Source of the DNA: Isoetes taiwanensis
Lineage: Eukaryota > Streptophyta > Lycopodiopsida > Isoetales > Isoetaceae
Assembly (NCBI GenBank): GCA_021234155.1
Contig: JAJEKV010000008.1
Location: forward strand, 9,972,740-10,036,739
Direction of reading: 5' to 3'
DNA length: 64,000 nucleotides
Shown: positions 23,226 through 32,710 of the stretch, one piece after another
How positions within the stretch are numbered: position 1 is the first letter of the stretch
How the letters are laid out: every line of letters starts with the position of its first letter
Notes under the pieces: model-generated
Told to the model about the DNA's origin: nothing
Database searches by the model: none
Seen by the model: only the letters and a program-made list of their open reading frames with translations
Made by a program: the position numbers and the translations under genes

Positions 23226-24313
23226 ATAGGTCGGTGAACAGTGAAACCGGCCATGTGGTAATGCAAACGATGATTTAGCAGTTGGTAGTGATGACCGACG
23301 ACGGCAATTAAACTATTTGCATATTGCAGTGGAGCCGAAAAGGACATATAAGCAAATTCGACTAAGTCAGAGGTATGCAGGCGGAGAGATTTGTGATCGG
23401 AGTTCATGTTTCTGGGCTTGATAAATACCTTGTTCATATTATTCGAGTTTTACATTAATACTATGGCTCATATAGGTTAACCAAAGAATTAGTTTTTTTT
23501 TGAAGTTATCTCATTATGCTCTTGAGCTTTAGTGCATCATAGGATTTGATTTCGTTGGTATCAGAGAATGTCAACTTGTTTTGGGGCTACATTACTAAGC
23601 AGTATTGATGTGTTTAAAGGTGATGATGGCTTTCAAATATGGAAGGAGAAGATAATGGAAGTCTTGAAGTTTGCAGGTCTATGGGAAATCATAAAACCAG
23701 GTGAGAATTTAGAAGAAAGTAGACTTGCAGAAGGCAAGAAAGCTGATGATGCAAGTAGAATTGTGCAAAGTGTGACAGTGAGTCTAAAGACTAGTGTAAC
23801 TGATGAAGTGGCAGAAGCCATGTGACATATCATGTGAAGGAGAATCAGGCAAAGGCAATCATATCGTGCAAACTGGCGCCCAGTATAATGTTAAAAGTAA
23901 GAGCAATGAATTCCAAAGATGCTTGGAATTACATGATCAATACTTATGACGTGAAAAATTCATCACAACTGGATGTACTCCCAAAGGAATTGAGGAAAAT
24001 AAAATATGATAATAAGGTGGACATAACTGAGATGTTTCACAAGTTTGATTCATTGTGTGTAGATCTAGAAGTTGCTGGACCAACCGTGTCTGTAAGTCAA
24101 CATGTATTAGCTATCTCTAAAATATTTTCAAAATATGGTACATTGTTTACCTTTAAAAGGACAATTGCCAAAACAAGGGAAGAGGCAGAACGGTTAGCAA
24201 GAATTGAAATAGAGCAAAAAAATATGTCGAATGAAGATGATGACTCAGAGACACCAGAAGTGCTGACAGTTGAAAAAAAAAAGGTTGAGTAGACGCTTTG
24301 ATAAGGAGGACAG
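23226..24313 (+). mobile_element. Ty1/copia element, 5' half (LTR end, PBS, gag)
   Basis: The primer-binding site TGGTATCAGAGA at 23556-23567, complementary to initiator-tRNA-Met, is followed at once by the gag ATG (23568). Gag runs in two frames with a shift near 23825. FQIWKEKIMEVLKFAGLWEI and KAIISCKLAPSIMLKVRAMN with AWNYMINTYD are the typical copia gag (UBN2-like) start and core. The frame degenerates at a TAG near 24290. At 24303-24313 the phrase AAGGAGGACAG precedes a SINE. The same phrase recurs at 37220-37230, where the zinc knuckle of the same kind of gag resumes. The 5' LTR presumably lies in about 23226-23550, but its left edge was not fixed. Confidence 0.8.
23556..23567 (+). promoter_or_regulatory. 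Retrotransposon primer-binding site (tRNA-iMet)
   Basis: TGGTATCAGAGA, the standard plant copia PBS, located one nucleotide before the gag ATG. Confidence 0.85.
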
Positions 24314-24409
24314 GCCCATCGCCATGGTGGTTTAGTGGTAAGGCCTTGGGTTGGGGTGACCCCACCAGGGTTCAAAACCCACTAGCTACCATCGGGTGGG
24401 AGACGTGGG
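24314..24409 (+). mobile_element. tRNA-derived SINE, 5' part
   Basis: An RNA polymerase III A box (TGGTTTAGTGG, 24328-24338) and B box (GGTTCAAAACC, 24369-24379) are spaced 41 bp apart, as in tRNA-derived SINEs. The head follows AAGGAGGACAG (24303-24313). The SINE stops at TGGG (24406-24409), where the terminal repeat of the large element begins. Its tail continues at 37164, after the same TGGG. Confidence 0.85.
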
Positions 24410-24440
24410 AACCATCAATTAAAATGGGATTATGTCAACT
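24410..24440 (+). repeat. Left terminal inverted repeat of the large element
   Basis: Starts AACCATC and reaches GGGATTATGTC. It lacks 3 bp relative to the right end and to the 4.4-kb copy. The following 300 bp are shared with 4139-4440. Confidence 0.75.
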
Positions 24441-24745
24441 CCAAAATCACGCCAACCTGCTGTTGTCTTCTAGGGGGTTTTTGTTTTTTTAATCTTTTTT
24501 TTTTGGACTTGATAAATAATATAAGGTTGCGATTCACGTGTGACGTTTCAGATGCGAATTGAAATATGTAAAAATGAAGAGCAAGTTGCTAAGATAGATA
24601 AGACCAAAATTGAAGAGCATTTAGATGAAAATATTAGGTTTGATAATAACAAATTGCATTATTTGCGATCCAATTACAGACTCGAAATTATCGATACAAC
24701 GCACAAATATCATACAAAAATATCTTATATTCCAATAAAACATTA

Positions 24746-25391
24746 AGGGATCAATCCATGTTTTTCCACGTATTTAACAAGGTGTGGTTCTATGTCAGCC
24801 GTTCTATCCAGTTCTGGGTATGAATCTAACACTTCACCCACCGTCATCCCCATAGCCAAATTATTCATAATAGACACAAACTTCACCAGAAAATCATCTG
24901 TCGCAAAGTTTTTTGGATCGTAAGATGGTGGATTCAGGGCCTGTGTTTGATTGTAGAAGCATTTGAGAGCATCATCATCCACTATGATTATATCATCCTT
25001 ATTCTCGATTCCAAGTTCGTCCATCATGTTACTCAAGTGTTTGATGAAGATAGGCTTGCCTGTTGGATCCTTGGGATTAGTGAACTTCACACATTTGTTC
25101 TCATCCCAAAAGGTCAACCAATGTCTACGCATTTCCCCCAATGCCTCCAAAGTTGATGTTCCTTAGTTCCATGGATGACCAAATACCAACTCGAAATAAC
25201 CTGAATGCCTCATCTAGCATCTCCTTCAAGTGCGGCCGCGGATAGATCCACTTGGTGTTTGATTCTACTAGTGTCTGATGAAACTGATCTCTATCCACCT
25301 TATTTTTCAGAAAAGTCTTGCAAAGGACTCCGTTTAGGTCGAACACCACAACCTTCTTTGAAACGCAATGCAAGCTGAAAACATCAAACAT
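24746..25391 (-). pseudogene. NIF/FCP1-like (LNG-type) HAD phosphatase, frameshifted
   Basis: From an ATG at 25391 (or from an acceptor TTTTCAG just after it) the frame reads KKVVVFDLNGVLC, the DxDxT-type nucleophile motif in the DLNGVL form of plant NIF-like proteins. It continues with PRPHLKEMLDEAF and RVGIWSS (motif II region). Near 25152 one extra T shifts the frame; the continuation reads RRHWLTFWDENKCVKFTN, KPIFIKHLS and DIIIVDDDALKCFYN (the acidic motif), ending VKYVEKHGLIP at 24746. Without the shift it would be about 215 residues, one phosphatase domain. Relatives dephosphorylate phospho-Ser proteins, but the second Asp of the nucleophile motif is Asn here, so activity is doubtful. 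It is the left-most gene of the element; its stop lies 336 bp from the terminus. Confidence 0.85.
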
Positions 25392-25434
25392 GTATCCGGG
25401 TCGAAGATATCACGATCACACAAAACAATAGAAA

Positions 25435-25568
25435 CGCGCCAAGCGTGATTTGAGTTAGTCTTAACCAAATCGCGCTCGGCGTGATTTGGTTTGACAACGA
25501 AAAATAATCAAAGCACGCTTGGCGCGATTTAATTCAAAGGTAATATAAATTAAATCACGCGTGGCGCG
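25435..25568. repeat. Palindromic 13-mer cluster 1 (4 copies)
   Basis: CGCGCCAAGCGTG (25435), CGCGCTCGGCGTG (25471), CACGCTTGGCGCG (25514) and CACGCGTGGCGCG (25556), variants of CACGCCWGGCGTG followed by AT-rich ATTTGRNTT. They lie between the phosphatase ORF and the end of the ParB/methyltransferase-like gene. Confidence 0.9.
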
Positions 25569-25603
25569 ATTTCGTAGGCAAGGCCATACCTATCATCTTC
25601 GGT

Positions 25604-26240
25604 TTATTTTAGCCGCCGCTTAAGCGCCATTCTCCCTTCGCCACCCTTAATCTCCGTGCTCTTCTGACTGTTAGAATTGTTATTTTCTATTAGTTCCCCG
25701 TCGTCCTTCACAACTGACATTATTTTAGTATTCATTTGGCAAACCTGTGAATCACTAGAGTCGCCTTGGTTGCCTTCGCTTTCGGTTGGCCTATCAATTA
25801 GATCCTTGCTAGCCTGTGAATCTACTCTATTGTTGCTTGCATCACTCTGAAGGGAGGCAAGGATATTCCCTAAGTTCGCCTTCATCACATTACTTTGAGC
25901 AGCCAGTTTAGCAGCTATTTGATCATTGCTTTCCTTATCAGGCTGCGTATTACTAGTTCCCTCACCAGAACCATCGTCCACTTTTGAATTGGACAAGTCT
26001 ACGAGACTTTTGATTGTTGAAGATTTCAGGTTGCCATAAGGGCCTTTAGGAGATTTGGCAAGCACATGCATGAGGAATGGTTCAAGAAAGTCTTTGGCCT
26101 GCTCATCACTCACAAAGCAGTGACATCTTCTAACACCCATAAGAGCCTCTCGGGCAATATGACCTCCAACATGAAGCTCCAAGCAGGTTGTATCAATTGG
26201 AGCAAATGCCTCGACGAGATAAGCAGCCATAGACGGGGGA
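25604..26240 (-). other. Methyltransferase-like C-terminal segment
   Basis: The open block (209 codons) begins GFPPSMAAYLVEAFAPIDTT, CLELHVGGHIAREALMGVRR and CHCFVSDEQAKDFLEPFL. The layout follows the end of N4/N6-type DNA methyltransferases: a helix with a Lys-Pro-like start, then 'D.VLDPF.GSGTT..AAL.LGR..I..E.D.....'. The Gly-rich motif is altered to LHVGGH, so even an intact protein might not bind AdoMet normally. The rest is a Ser/Asn/Asp-rich tail with no known domain. The methyltransferase reading is an inference from pattern only. Confidence 0.4.
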
Positions 26241-27664
26241 AATCCATTTTTATTTAAGGGGCCCTTCTCCTTAGTTTGTAGCTTCGTGCCTTGATTTCAC
26301 CACTTAGGAGGGGGTCCCGATCCTCATCCTCTTGACTCATCCTATTCTCGGGATGATCCCCGATCCGTATGATAGAATATAGTTCTTAAGTCCGGATCAT
26401 CTAGAAGAAAACATTCCCATGCACCGCTATTGTCACCCTTGGCCTTAGCAATATCATATTCCTCGTCCGACAAAGATGGCTATCATAATAAAGATCACAT
26501 GTGCCATCTTCCGCTCGTTCAAGACTCATTATCCTTAACATCATATATTAGGCATCCCTCCCTAATAACTTTGAGGCACTCCAGATCATGAGCAGCCAGA
26601 TAGTGCATGCAGATGTGACTCACCCAAAGGACAAACGATGACAATAGTGAAGGACCTCTCGGTTGTCAATCCTATACACCTTTGGTAAAGAAGGCATTTG
26701 TAGTCCTTCCGTTCATGCCCATATCTCCTCTCCCACCCCCGGCCGGCCCCAACACAAAGAGTGATATATTTTTTAAGGCAAGAAGTTGATTCCGGCAAGA
26801 GACCTTTGTACCCAATGGAGAATCTTTGGGGATGGTGTCTTCTTCTCCAAGTAATCTTCTTCACAAGGGCCACTTTTCTTCTCAACTCCACCGACCAGTA
26901 CCTTAGGGGTAGAGTCTCCTTATGTTTTGCATTTTAGCCTTCCAATTATTTAGGAAGTCCTTTGACCGTAATACAAACTTCTTGATGTCATCATTATCGA
27001 CCTTGTATTTGTCCGGCAATCCAATTTGAATAATGCCACATCCCCCGATAGCCTTTGTAACTCAGCTCCTACACCGACTTTATTGTCACGTTACATCCTT
27101 CACATGGCATAAAGACTCAACGACGGACATCCTATCCTTAGTTAAATCACTCTTCTTGTATAAGACTTTCTTCTTTAAGCACTGGTCTAAAACCCAAATG
27201 GTCTCAGCGTCGTCTAGCCCCTGAGTCTTTCTCATCTCTCTGTCACATTCAAGTCAAGGATGCTTACATCAACAGAGGCACACCCTACCCATAGTATCTG
27301 GCGGCTTCCCTTGTGCATAAGCCGTCCCGGGAATTCATTCCACTTTTGCCATACTGCCTCCTTACAAAAGACAATCTTATACGAGTCTGTTGGGCCTGAC
27401 CTGCTAGATGAGTTTTCAGAAGGATCTGCAATGTCAACCACCTTTTTTCTTTGATTTTCTTGCAGTCTTCTTCTTCTTCTCACGTATAATTGTTCATGAC
27501 GAGTCCGCTCCAGCAGCTTTGAATGCCTCGGACTTTGACACGCTTCGGCCCGGTGGGTAATGGGCAACCATATTCCACCCATCGCTGATTGTGGCGTGGG
27601 CGCAGCTTGTTCCATCGTATGGACTGCAATAGTACAGATATTGAATCAGTATCATAGAATAGAA

Positions 27665-27981
27665 ACACGCCGGGCGCGATTTGAATAGAATTGATCAAAA
27701 GAAAAATCACGCCTGGCATGAAATGAATTAAGTTACTAATGCAATTCACGCCAGGCGTGCTTTCAAATCAAACCAATTCACGCCAGGCGTGCTTTTAAAT
27801 CAAAACAATTCACGCCAGGCGTGCTTTCAAATCAATTGGTTTGATTTGAAAACACGTCTGGCGTGAATTCGATTGATTTGAAAGCACGTCTGGCGTGAAT
27901 TGTTTTGATTTGAAAGCACGCCTGGCGTGAATCAATTGATATGAAACCGAATTCAATTGAATTGAAAGCACGCCTGGCGTG
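27665..27981. repeat. Palindromic 13-mer array, nine copies, intronic, head-to-head
   Basis: Motif starts at 27665, 27707, 27747, 27779, 27811, 27853, 27885, 27917 and 27969, giving steps of 42, 40, 32, 32, 42, 32, 32 and 52 bp. The three copies from 27747 share a 32-bp unit (CACGCCAGGCGTG plus CTTTCAAATC...). From 27853 the same unit runs inverted (GATTTGAAAGCACG), so the array is a large inverted repeat centred near 27837. It sits wholly inside the intron 27624-28018. Confidence 0.95.
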
Positions 27982-28018
27982 AATGTTAAAATGCTAACAT
28001 CCTAATGCAGTTAGTTAC

Positions 28019-28484
28019 CTTTTGTATAGAAATGTCTTCCCCATTTCATTCAAAGTTGCACTAATCTCAGCCAAATCTGCAGGTGAAGTATTGGCATCCA
28101 AGATACGATCCTATACGCATAGTGATTGTAGAACGCGTTTTGGCCTGTTTGTTCTGCCTGCCTGATGAGGGCCTTCTGTGCCTCAACGGAATGCTGCCCG
28201 TCGATGATGACGAATTTAATGTTATCCTTTGACATTAACTCCTCGAAGTTCGCCCACACAGCAGGCTTGTTCGAGATCATATCCCAAGGTAACACATCCG
28301 CTGGCATAGGCATTTGACCTGGATTACTAATCATGCTTTGAACAATCTCCATTGCGCGTGCTGGATCATATCTTCTGCTAACATAAATGGAGCTTGGTGA
28401 ACGGATGAGGGACTTCACATGGATCACAAAAGTTTCCTTAAGACCCAATGGATAATGGTCAGAGTATTTATTCAGCTTGTTCAT
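28019..28484 (-). other. ParB/DGQHR-like domain segment
   Basis: The block reads YDPARAMEIVQSMISNPGQM, PMPADVLPWDM, then NIKFVIIDGQHSVEAQKAL and NAFYNHYAYRIV. The 'hhIhDGQHxhxAxKxL' core preceded by a helix ending in NPGQ is the ParB-type N-terminal fold, which in phage and bacterial proteins is often joined to a DNA methyltransferase. Here the two occur in that order in one transcript-like unit. A frameshift near 28110 moves to the frame reading ANTSPADLAEISATLNEMGK, which runs to the donor at 28019. Confidence 0.5.
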
Positions 28485-29193
28485 GGCCTCTAGCTGTCCT
28501 ATTCATTCTCAAAAACAGAAGCCTCCATGCCTTCGACAACTGCAGGAAGAACATCCTTCCCTAGATTTAGGACCCTCCTAGAAGCTTTCAAGTCAGCTAA
28601 TTCCCTAGCTTGCTGCAAATAGTGACTTGTTGTCGGTTTATTGAACATGCCTCTATGCACAGCTGTAACCCCTTAGCAAATAGATATTGTCGTAACTGCT
28701 ACATTGGTGGGCCAGCCATACTTAAAACATGTCTCAACGTTCACATCTGTCTTCATGAACGTATCCTTGTATGCAGTAGCTCTACAGTGAGTGAGTCTGA
28801 GCAGATCTTTCTTCTACTTATGTGTAATCTCCAAGAGCAATTTGCAGTTGGTGTCGTCCTCTTCCTCACAAGAGATTAGGATCCCTTGTTTGGTCATCTT
28901 GTCTGCTTCCTTTTTCCTCGAGAAGAGAGTTAAGTCGAGCTTGCCATTTGTCTTGGCAAGGTCAACGTACCACTCGGCACCCTCGTTCATTTCCTCTTCA
29001 GGGCAGGCAGGGTCAGTGGTGCTATAAGAATCGGCCCTTCATCATCTAAGGTGAGATCATATGGTACTGCATCTGGGTCGTCTACCCTTGGTTTCTTGCC
29101 AGGAATAGAACCCGAATTATTAGGGGTTTTCTTCCTCTTGGGCACTGCAAAAGAAGATGAACATTTTTTAGAGTACTTTTCAGAACAAGAGAT

Positions 29194-29278
29194 CACGCTT
29201 GGCGTGCATTTAAACCTAAATTAGTACAATTCACGCTTGGCGTGTTGGTAACTCCTATTATGAACCATGCTATGCGTG
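29194..29278. repeat. Palindromic 13-mer cluster (3 copies), intron 1
   Basis: CACGCTTGGCGTG at 29194 and 29232 and the degenerate CATGCTATGCGTG at 29266, inside the first intron (29145-29602) of the ParB/methyltransferase-like gene. The remainder of this intron holds short ATTCATGCAAAGCATAATAA repeats near 29480-29560. Confidence 0.85.
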
Positions 29279-29602
29279 AATTTGAAACTAAATTTGAAAC
29301 TCCTATTTGCATCCACATTTTAAGCTACATACCCTTTATGAATCCATATTTCACACTATTTAACCTCATTGAACACTGCTATCTCCAACTGTCTAACACT
29401 GCTATATTCTATAAAACAGAGCAAAATTATGTTCTACAAAACGGGCAATCAGAGCATTAACTGATGGTAATACTTAAAATTCATGCAAAGCATAATAACT
29501 CAAATTCATGCAAAGCATAATAACTGAAGGCAAGGAAATAACTCAAATTCATGCAAGCATAATACTCTCTATACAGTGTGTATTCTGTGGCAAATTAAAT
29601 AC

Positions 29603-29726
29603 CTTGAATAGGAGGGGTCTGATCAACGTCGTCCTCTGAAACTTGAGAAGTGCTGGGTTTTGAGATTCCTCTTCCACCGCTTCCTCGGCCCCGTCCGCCT
29701 CGACCTCGATTCGTTTTAGAAGACAT
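29603..29726 (-). other. First exon: RG-rich N-terminus
   Basis: ATG at 29726 is followed by SSKTNRGRGGRGRGSGGRG, then a Ser/Asp-rich stretch and PPIQ. The exon ends CAAG|GTATTT at 29603 in phase 1, matching the acceptor at 29144. RG repeats are typical of nucleic-acid-binding tails. Confidence 0.6.
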
Positions 29727-30219
29727 CTCCGGAGTCGCCTAGTAACAGAGTCGGAAGGTCGCTCGGATACGCGCTCGAGCTGCTCGAAGAAATAGCTGCT
29801 CGAGCTGTTCGAGAAATAGCTGTCAAGAAATAGTTTTTTCTACCTGTACAAGAGAAATTTGAATTTCAAGAAAACACAATATGCAGTTTCGAAATATTCT
29901 TGACATATAAAAATAATAATGACGAAGATTCACTTTCAAATAAAAAAAAAAAGAACCCGTCCGCCGACTTCTTTCATTGAGTTTTTAAAAAGCAATCTAC
30001 CGTGTTCTTGCATTGATTACATTTATCCCGCCTAAATGTAATTAACCTAAGCTTTCTTCTAACTCGAATTTTTCCCGACCGCCTGAGTTTCCATAGCGCC
30101 TGTGATTTCGAGAACTCGAATCAGCTTCCCAAGAATGGCTACAGAATTCTGGTACTCATCTCATTCCTATAGCTTGAACATTAATTTCCAATAGTAGGTG
30201 TCTGAATAGCAATTGTCTG
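29727..30219. other. Divergent intergenic region
   Basis: Lies between the start of the minus-strand RG-rich gene and a plus-strand exon, so it may hold two diverging promoters. I see CTCGAGCTGCTCGA-type short palindromes at about 29775-29815 and no clear TATA box. An ATG at 30134 (plus) with a possible donor shortly after could be a first exon. Confidence 0.35.
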
Positions 30220-30466
30220 CAGTGTCGAAGATGAATGTTTCATGTTAACTACAAATCAGAAAAGGAAAGTAGGATTATGCAAGATCGACTCCATCGATCC
30301 GACTGCAAACTGTCATGGAATTCCGCTCGGGGATAAGTATGTCCGAGTTACAGTGATTAACTGTTGCGCTATGGATGAAGCTTTACCTCACAGACACCCC
30401 GGTGGGGATACGGTTGGAGAAAGTGTTGGAACATTTGTTGCATGGCCAAGAAACCGCTTAAAAAAG
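30220..30466 (+). other. Plus-strand exon with a plant-transposon-type conserved domain
   Basis: The frame from about 30220 (after TTGTCTGCAG) reads ANCHGIPLGDKYVRVTVI and, after a loop, TVGESVGTFVAWPRNRLKK. It ends at a strong donor AAAG|GTATGT at 30466 in phase 0. The '.PLG...VRV.V....ALP.......V..A.GTFVAWP..L' pattern is one I associate with DUF8039, found in plant transposon-derived proteins. A diverged version of the same pattern lies in the transposase-like protein at 33.9 kb, and the acceptor there (kept in copy 2 at about 50271) is also phase 0. The exon may therefore belong to the same gene, with the minus-strand ORFs in its intron. Confidence 0.5.
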
Positions 30467-30602
30467 GTATGTAACATGTATTACATTGTAGAAATATTTG
30501 TTGTATTAATTGGAAAAAGTTTACAATTGTATATAATCTGGATAAACCAGACATACAAAATTCCAGACTGTTTCAAGCACAGTCTACTGTTTCAAGCCCA
30601 GT

Positions 30603-31190
30603 CTACTGAGTAGCTTGGCTATCGATACTCCCATTTCCATTCCAGGACATAGTGAATGGATCAGGTAAAACCCCAGCAAAAACCCCAGGCTCTAGCTCCA
30701 CCTCCCCCGCCTGCTCCACCTCCTGCTCCTCCTCCTGCTCCATCTCCTGCTCCATTGCTTGAGCCATCTCCATTGCATCGTATGCCGTCTGTGGTAGTGG
30801 TTCGTGTTGGGGCATCCGGGCATAGAGGCTAGCCACTAAGAAACGAAGCTCCTCATTTTGAATTTCGAGCTGACGGTTGCGAGATTCACTCTCGATCAAT
30901 GCATGTACTGCATGATCGAAGTGATCAGATAAGAGGGCCAGCCTCCGTGAGATTGCAAGGGCCTCAGAGCCCAGATTTATAATTGCCCTGCGCTCTGCTG
31001 CCATCATCATTACTTGATCTATGTACTGCAGGGGTTGCAAGACTGGTGCTCCAGCCGGACTGGTGCTCGGCTGCGGTTCAACCGGACTGGAGCTTGGAGC
31101 CAAAACTGGAGCTGGGCTGTGTGATTGCTGCCCCAAATGTAATTCCAATGCATCTTCGTCACCAACCGGGTGATTAATGTAACTTGGCAT
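30603..31190 (-). CDS. Pro/Ser-rich, coiled-coil, acidic-tailed protein
   Basis: An uninterrupted 195-codon frame starts with ATG at 31190 and ends at 30603. Residues 1-55 are Pro/Ser/Ala-rich (SHSPAPVLAPSSSP). Residues 60-125 are charged and helical, with heptad-like Leu/Ile spacing (RRLALLSDHFDHAVHALIES). Residues 138-160 are a Glu/Met/Gln run (AMEQEMEQEEEQEVEQ). It resembles the small accessory proteins that accompany plant transposons only in general character; I do not recognise a family. An AG lies just before the ATG, so an upstream exon is possible. It is the only minus-strand ORF of the element with no visible disruption. Confidence 0.55.
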   Translation of the reverse strand: MPSYINHPVGDEDALELHLGQQSHSPAPVLAPSSSPVEPQPSTSPAGAPVLQPLQYIDQVMMMAAERRAIINLGSEALAISRRLALLSDHFDHAVHALIESESRNRQLEIQNEELRFLVASLYARMPQHEPLPQTAYDAMEMAQAMEQEMEQEEEQEVEQAGEVELEPGVFAGVLPDPFTMSWNGNGSIDSQATQ

Positions 31191-31223
31191 CTATCAATAG
31201 GAAGTTAGCGGAGTATCAGTATT

Positions 31224-31625
31224 CACGCCTGGCGTGTTATATTTATTTTATTTATAAACTTAAGAAACTAGACACGCCCGGCGTGTTTAAATTAAAAGTT
31301 GAAACTAAGGATAAAATTGTTTGCATGCTCAGCGTGTAAACTGCTATATAGGAAAAACTATACACGCTCGGCGTGCATTCAGCAGAGAGAGAAAAAAAAA
31401 AAACCTGTACGGATAGATAAGTAAATACATAAAGGCCAGGCAATTATTTACACGCTCTTCCTACGTGTAAATAATTGCCTGGCCTATATGTATTTACTTA
31501 TCTATCTGTATAGGTTTCTTTTTTCTCTCATTACAGAATGTACGCCGAGCGTGTATTCATATTCAAGGCTAAGGTTAGCATGTATTCGGAATACGCTTAG
31601 CGTGTATTGGAACACGCTTAGCTTG
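31224..31625. repeat. Palindromic 13-mer cluster (7 copies)
   Basis: Copies at 31224, 31273, 31324 (CATGCTCAGCGTG), 31363, 31541 (TACGCCGAGCGTG), 31592 and 31613, in the gap upstream of the coiled-coil ORF. Those at 31363 and 31541 are the ends of a foldback. Confidence 0.9.
31360..31556. repeat. Near-perfect 197-bp foldback
   Basis: The arms 31360-31454 and 31464-31556 are inverse copies: ATACACGCTCGGCGTGCATT at the left base pairs with the mirrored end at 31556, and TAGATAAGTAAATACATA, GGCCAGGCAATTATTTACACG lie in the stem near the tip. The loop is about 9 nt at 31455-31463. A few mismatches occur in the A/T-rich middle. The transcript would be a miRNA-precursor-like or siRNA-producing hairpin. 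Confidence 0.9.
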
Positions 31626-31859
31626 TTTCAAATATTATCTTTGAGATTTTTCTAATGCTTTTTACTATACTTATTCATAATAGAAACTTGCATGCAATAG
31701 CATGATTAATTCCGGAAGAGAAACTCAAGAATTTACTCGAAACAACAAGAAGCAGATGAAGTTTATAAAAAACTATTCTGGTTTTCATAAACATCATCTG
31801 CTTCCTCTGCCTCGAGCAAATGCATAAGCTTGTCTTCTTGGATTAAACCTGCCATTGAG

Positions 31860-32280
31860 GTGCAGCTTAAAACTAAATGAAAACTAACCTTGAGTTCTGG
31901 GGCTTTTGGATTCGAAGAACGGAGGACTTTGCTTTCGGTTTTAATTCCGAGGCTTTTGGATTCGCAGACCTTAGTCCTCTGCTTTTAGTTTTAATTCTGA
32001 GCCTCCGATGTCCTCTGCTACAGATGCTACAGAACAAAAGGCCGAGTCTTTTAGTAAGTTAGGAATTGCCGAAACCAAACATCTAACATTGCTGAAAATA
32101 AATCTGCCCACCAAGATTTTAGGAGGGTGGATCCAAACACAGCAGAAGCGCAACCGGCAAATCGTATGAAGGAAGGAAGAAAATGTAGGAACTTTGAGAG
32201 CGTGAAATGGATTTATATAGGCATAATTAGAAATAAGTTAGCGTGAATAATTGATTGCTTGAATTAACACGCCTGGCGTA
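31860..32280 (-). promoter_or_regulatory. Second copy of the acidic-gene promoter and a leader of unknown content
   Basis: On the minus strand CTATATAAAT at about 32211-32220, preceded by TAATTATGC, TTATTCACGCTAAC and a palindromic motif (CACGCCTGGCGTA at 32268), matches the promoter at 33337-33450 block for block. Downstream an open frame of 60 codons (32153-31971) has no known domain. It may be a duplicated gene start with decayed coding sequence. Confidence 0.4.
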
Positions 32281-32710
32281 CGGTCTTCCCGCCAGACATG
32301 ACGTGTATATGATATATATGGAGAATATTGCATTTTATGCAATAAATTCTCACGGCATTTTATTCCATTCATTGCATTCGAAAAAATAGAATTTAGAAAT
32401 TTTATATAGGCTAAATTAAAAATGATTTTAAAGGCAAAATTATCAAGGCTAAAAAATGACTTATAGTGTTGGGGAATTGTTTTAGGTCGTATAGGATAAT
32501 TTCCTATGGTTACTGTGATGAATCAGAGATTTCTCATGTGGTTGATTTATAGTGTTTCCGAGACTTTGTTGAGACAAATGCAGAGACAAAATTTTAGAGA
32601 AAACAGTTTGGAGACAAAATAGTTGGAGAAAACAGTTTGATTTAATTCAAAAACTTTTATGTACAGAAAAACTGTTTGAAGAAAAATTTTATGAAAAAAA
32701 CTGTTTGATT
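32281..32710. other. Gene-free spacer
   Basis: AT-rich. AAAACAGTTTG / AACTGTTTGA phrases repeat at about 32595-32715. No gene or element end recognised. Confidence 0.4.

Larger units (their letters stand above)
25604..29726 (-). pseudogene. Decayed multi-exon gene: RG-rich start, ParB-like and DNA-methyltransferase-like segments
   Basis: A start ATG at 29726 opens an RG-rich exon. It ends at a donor (exon end 29603) and joins in phase to an acceptor at 29144 (PKRKKTP, NLS-like). A third coding block (28485-28019) carries the ParB-like motif and ends AAAAG|GTAACT. The intron 28018-27624 contains nine palindromes. The next exon starts after CTATTGCAG at 27623 and continues the frame (YDGTSCAHATISDGWNMVAH). 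Coding relics follow at 27620-27060 (KIVFCKEAVWQKWNEFPG; DDAETIWVLDQCLKKKV), 27010-26910 (GLPDKYKVDNDDIKKFVLRS), 26600-26390 (HDLECLKVIREGCLIYDVKD; GAWECFLLDDPDLRTIFYHT) and 26240-25604, ending in a basic KRRLK. Frameshifts and stops are frequent (28990, 28500, 28100, 27500), so it is not functional here. One gene is inferred from matching splice phases, not proven. Confidence 0.55.

Noticed and set aside
24314-24409. A genuine tRNA gene
   Set aside because: A and B boxes are present but no cloverleaf closes. It is flanked by an 11-bp duplication and continues into an A-tailed 3' part, so it is a SINE.
25435-27981. CRISPR array
   Set aside because: Repeats are palindromic 13-mers at variable and inverted spacing in a plant genome, with no unique equal-length spacers and no cas genes.
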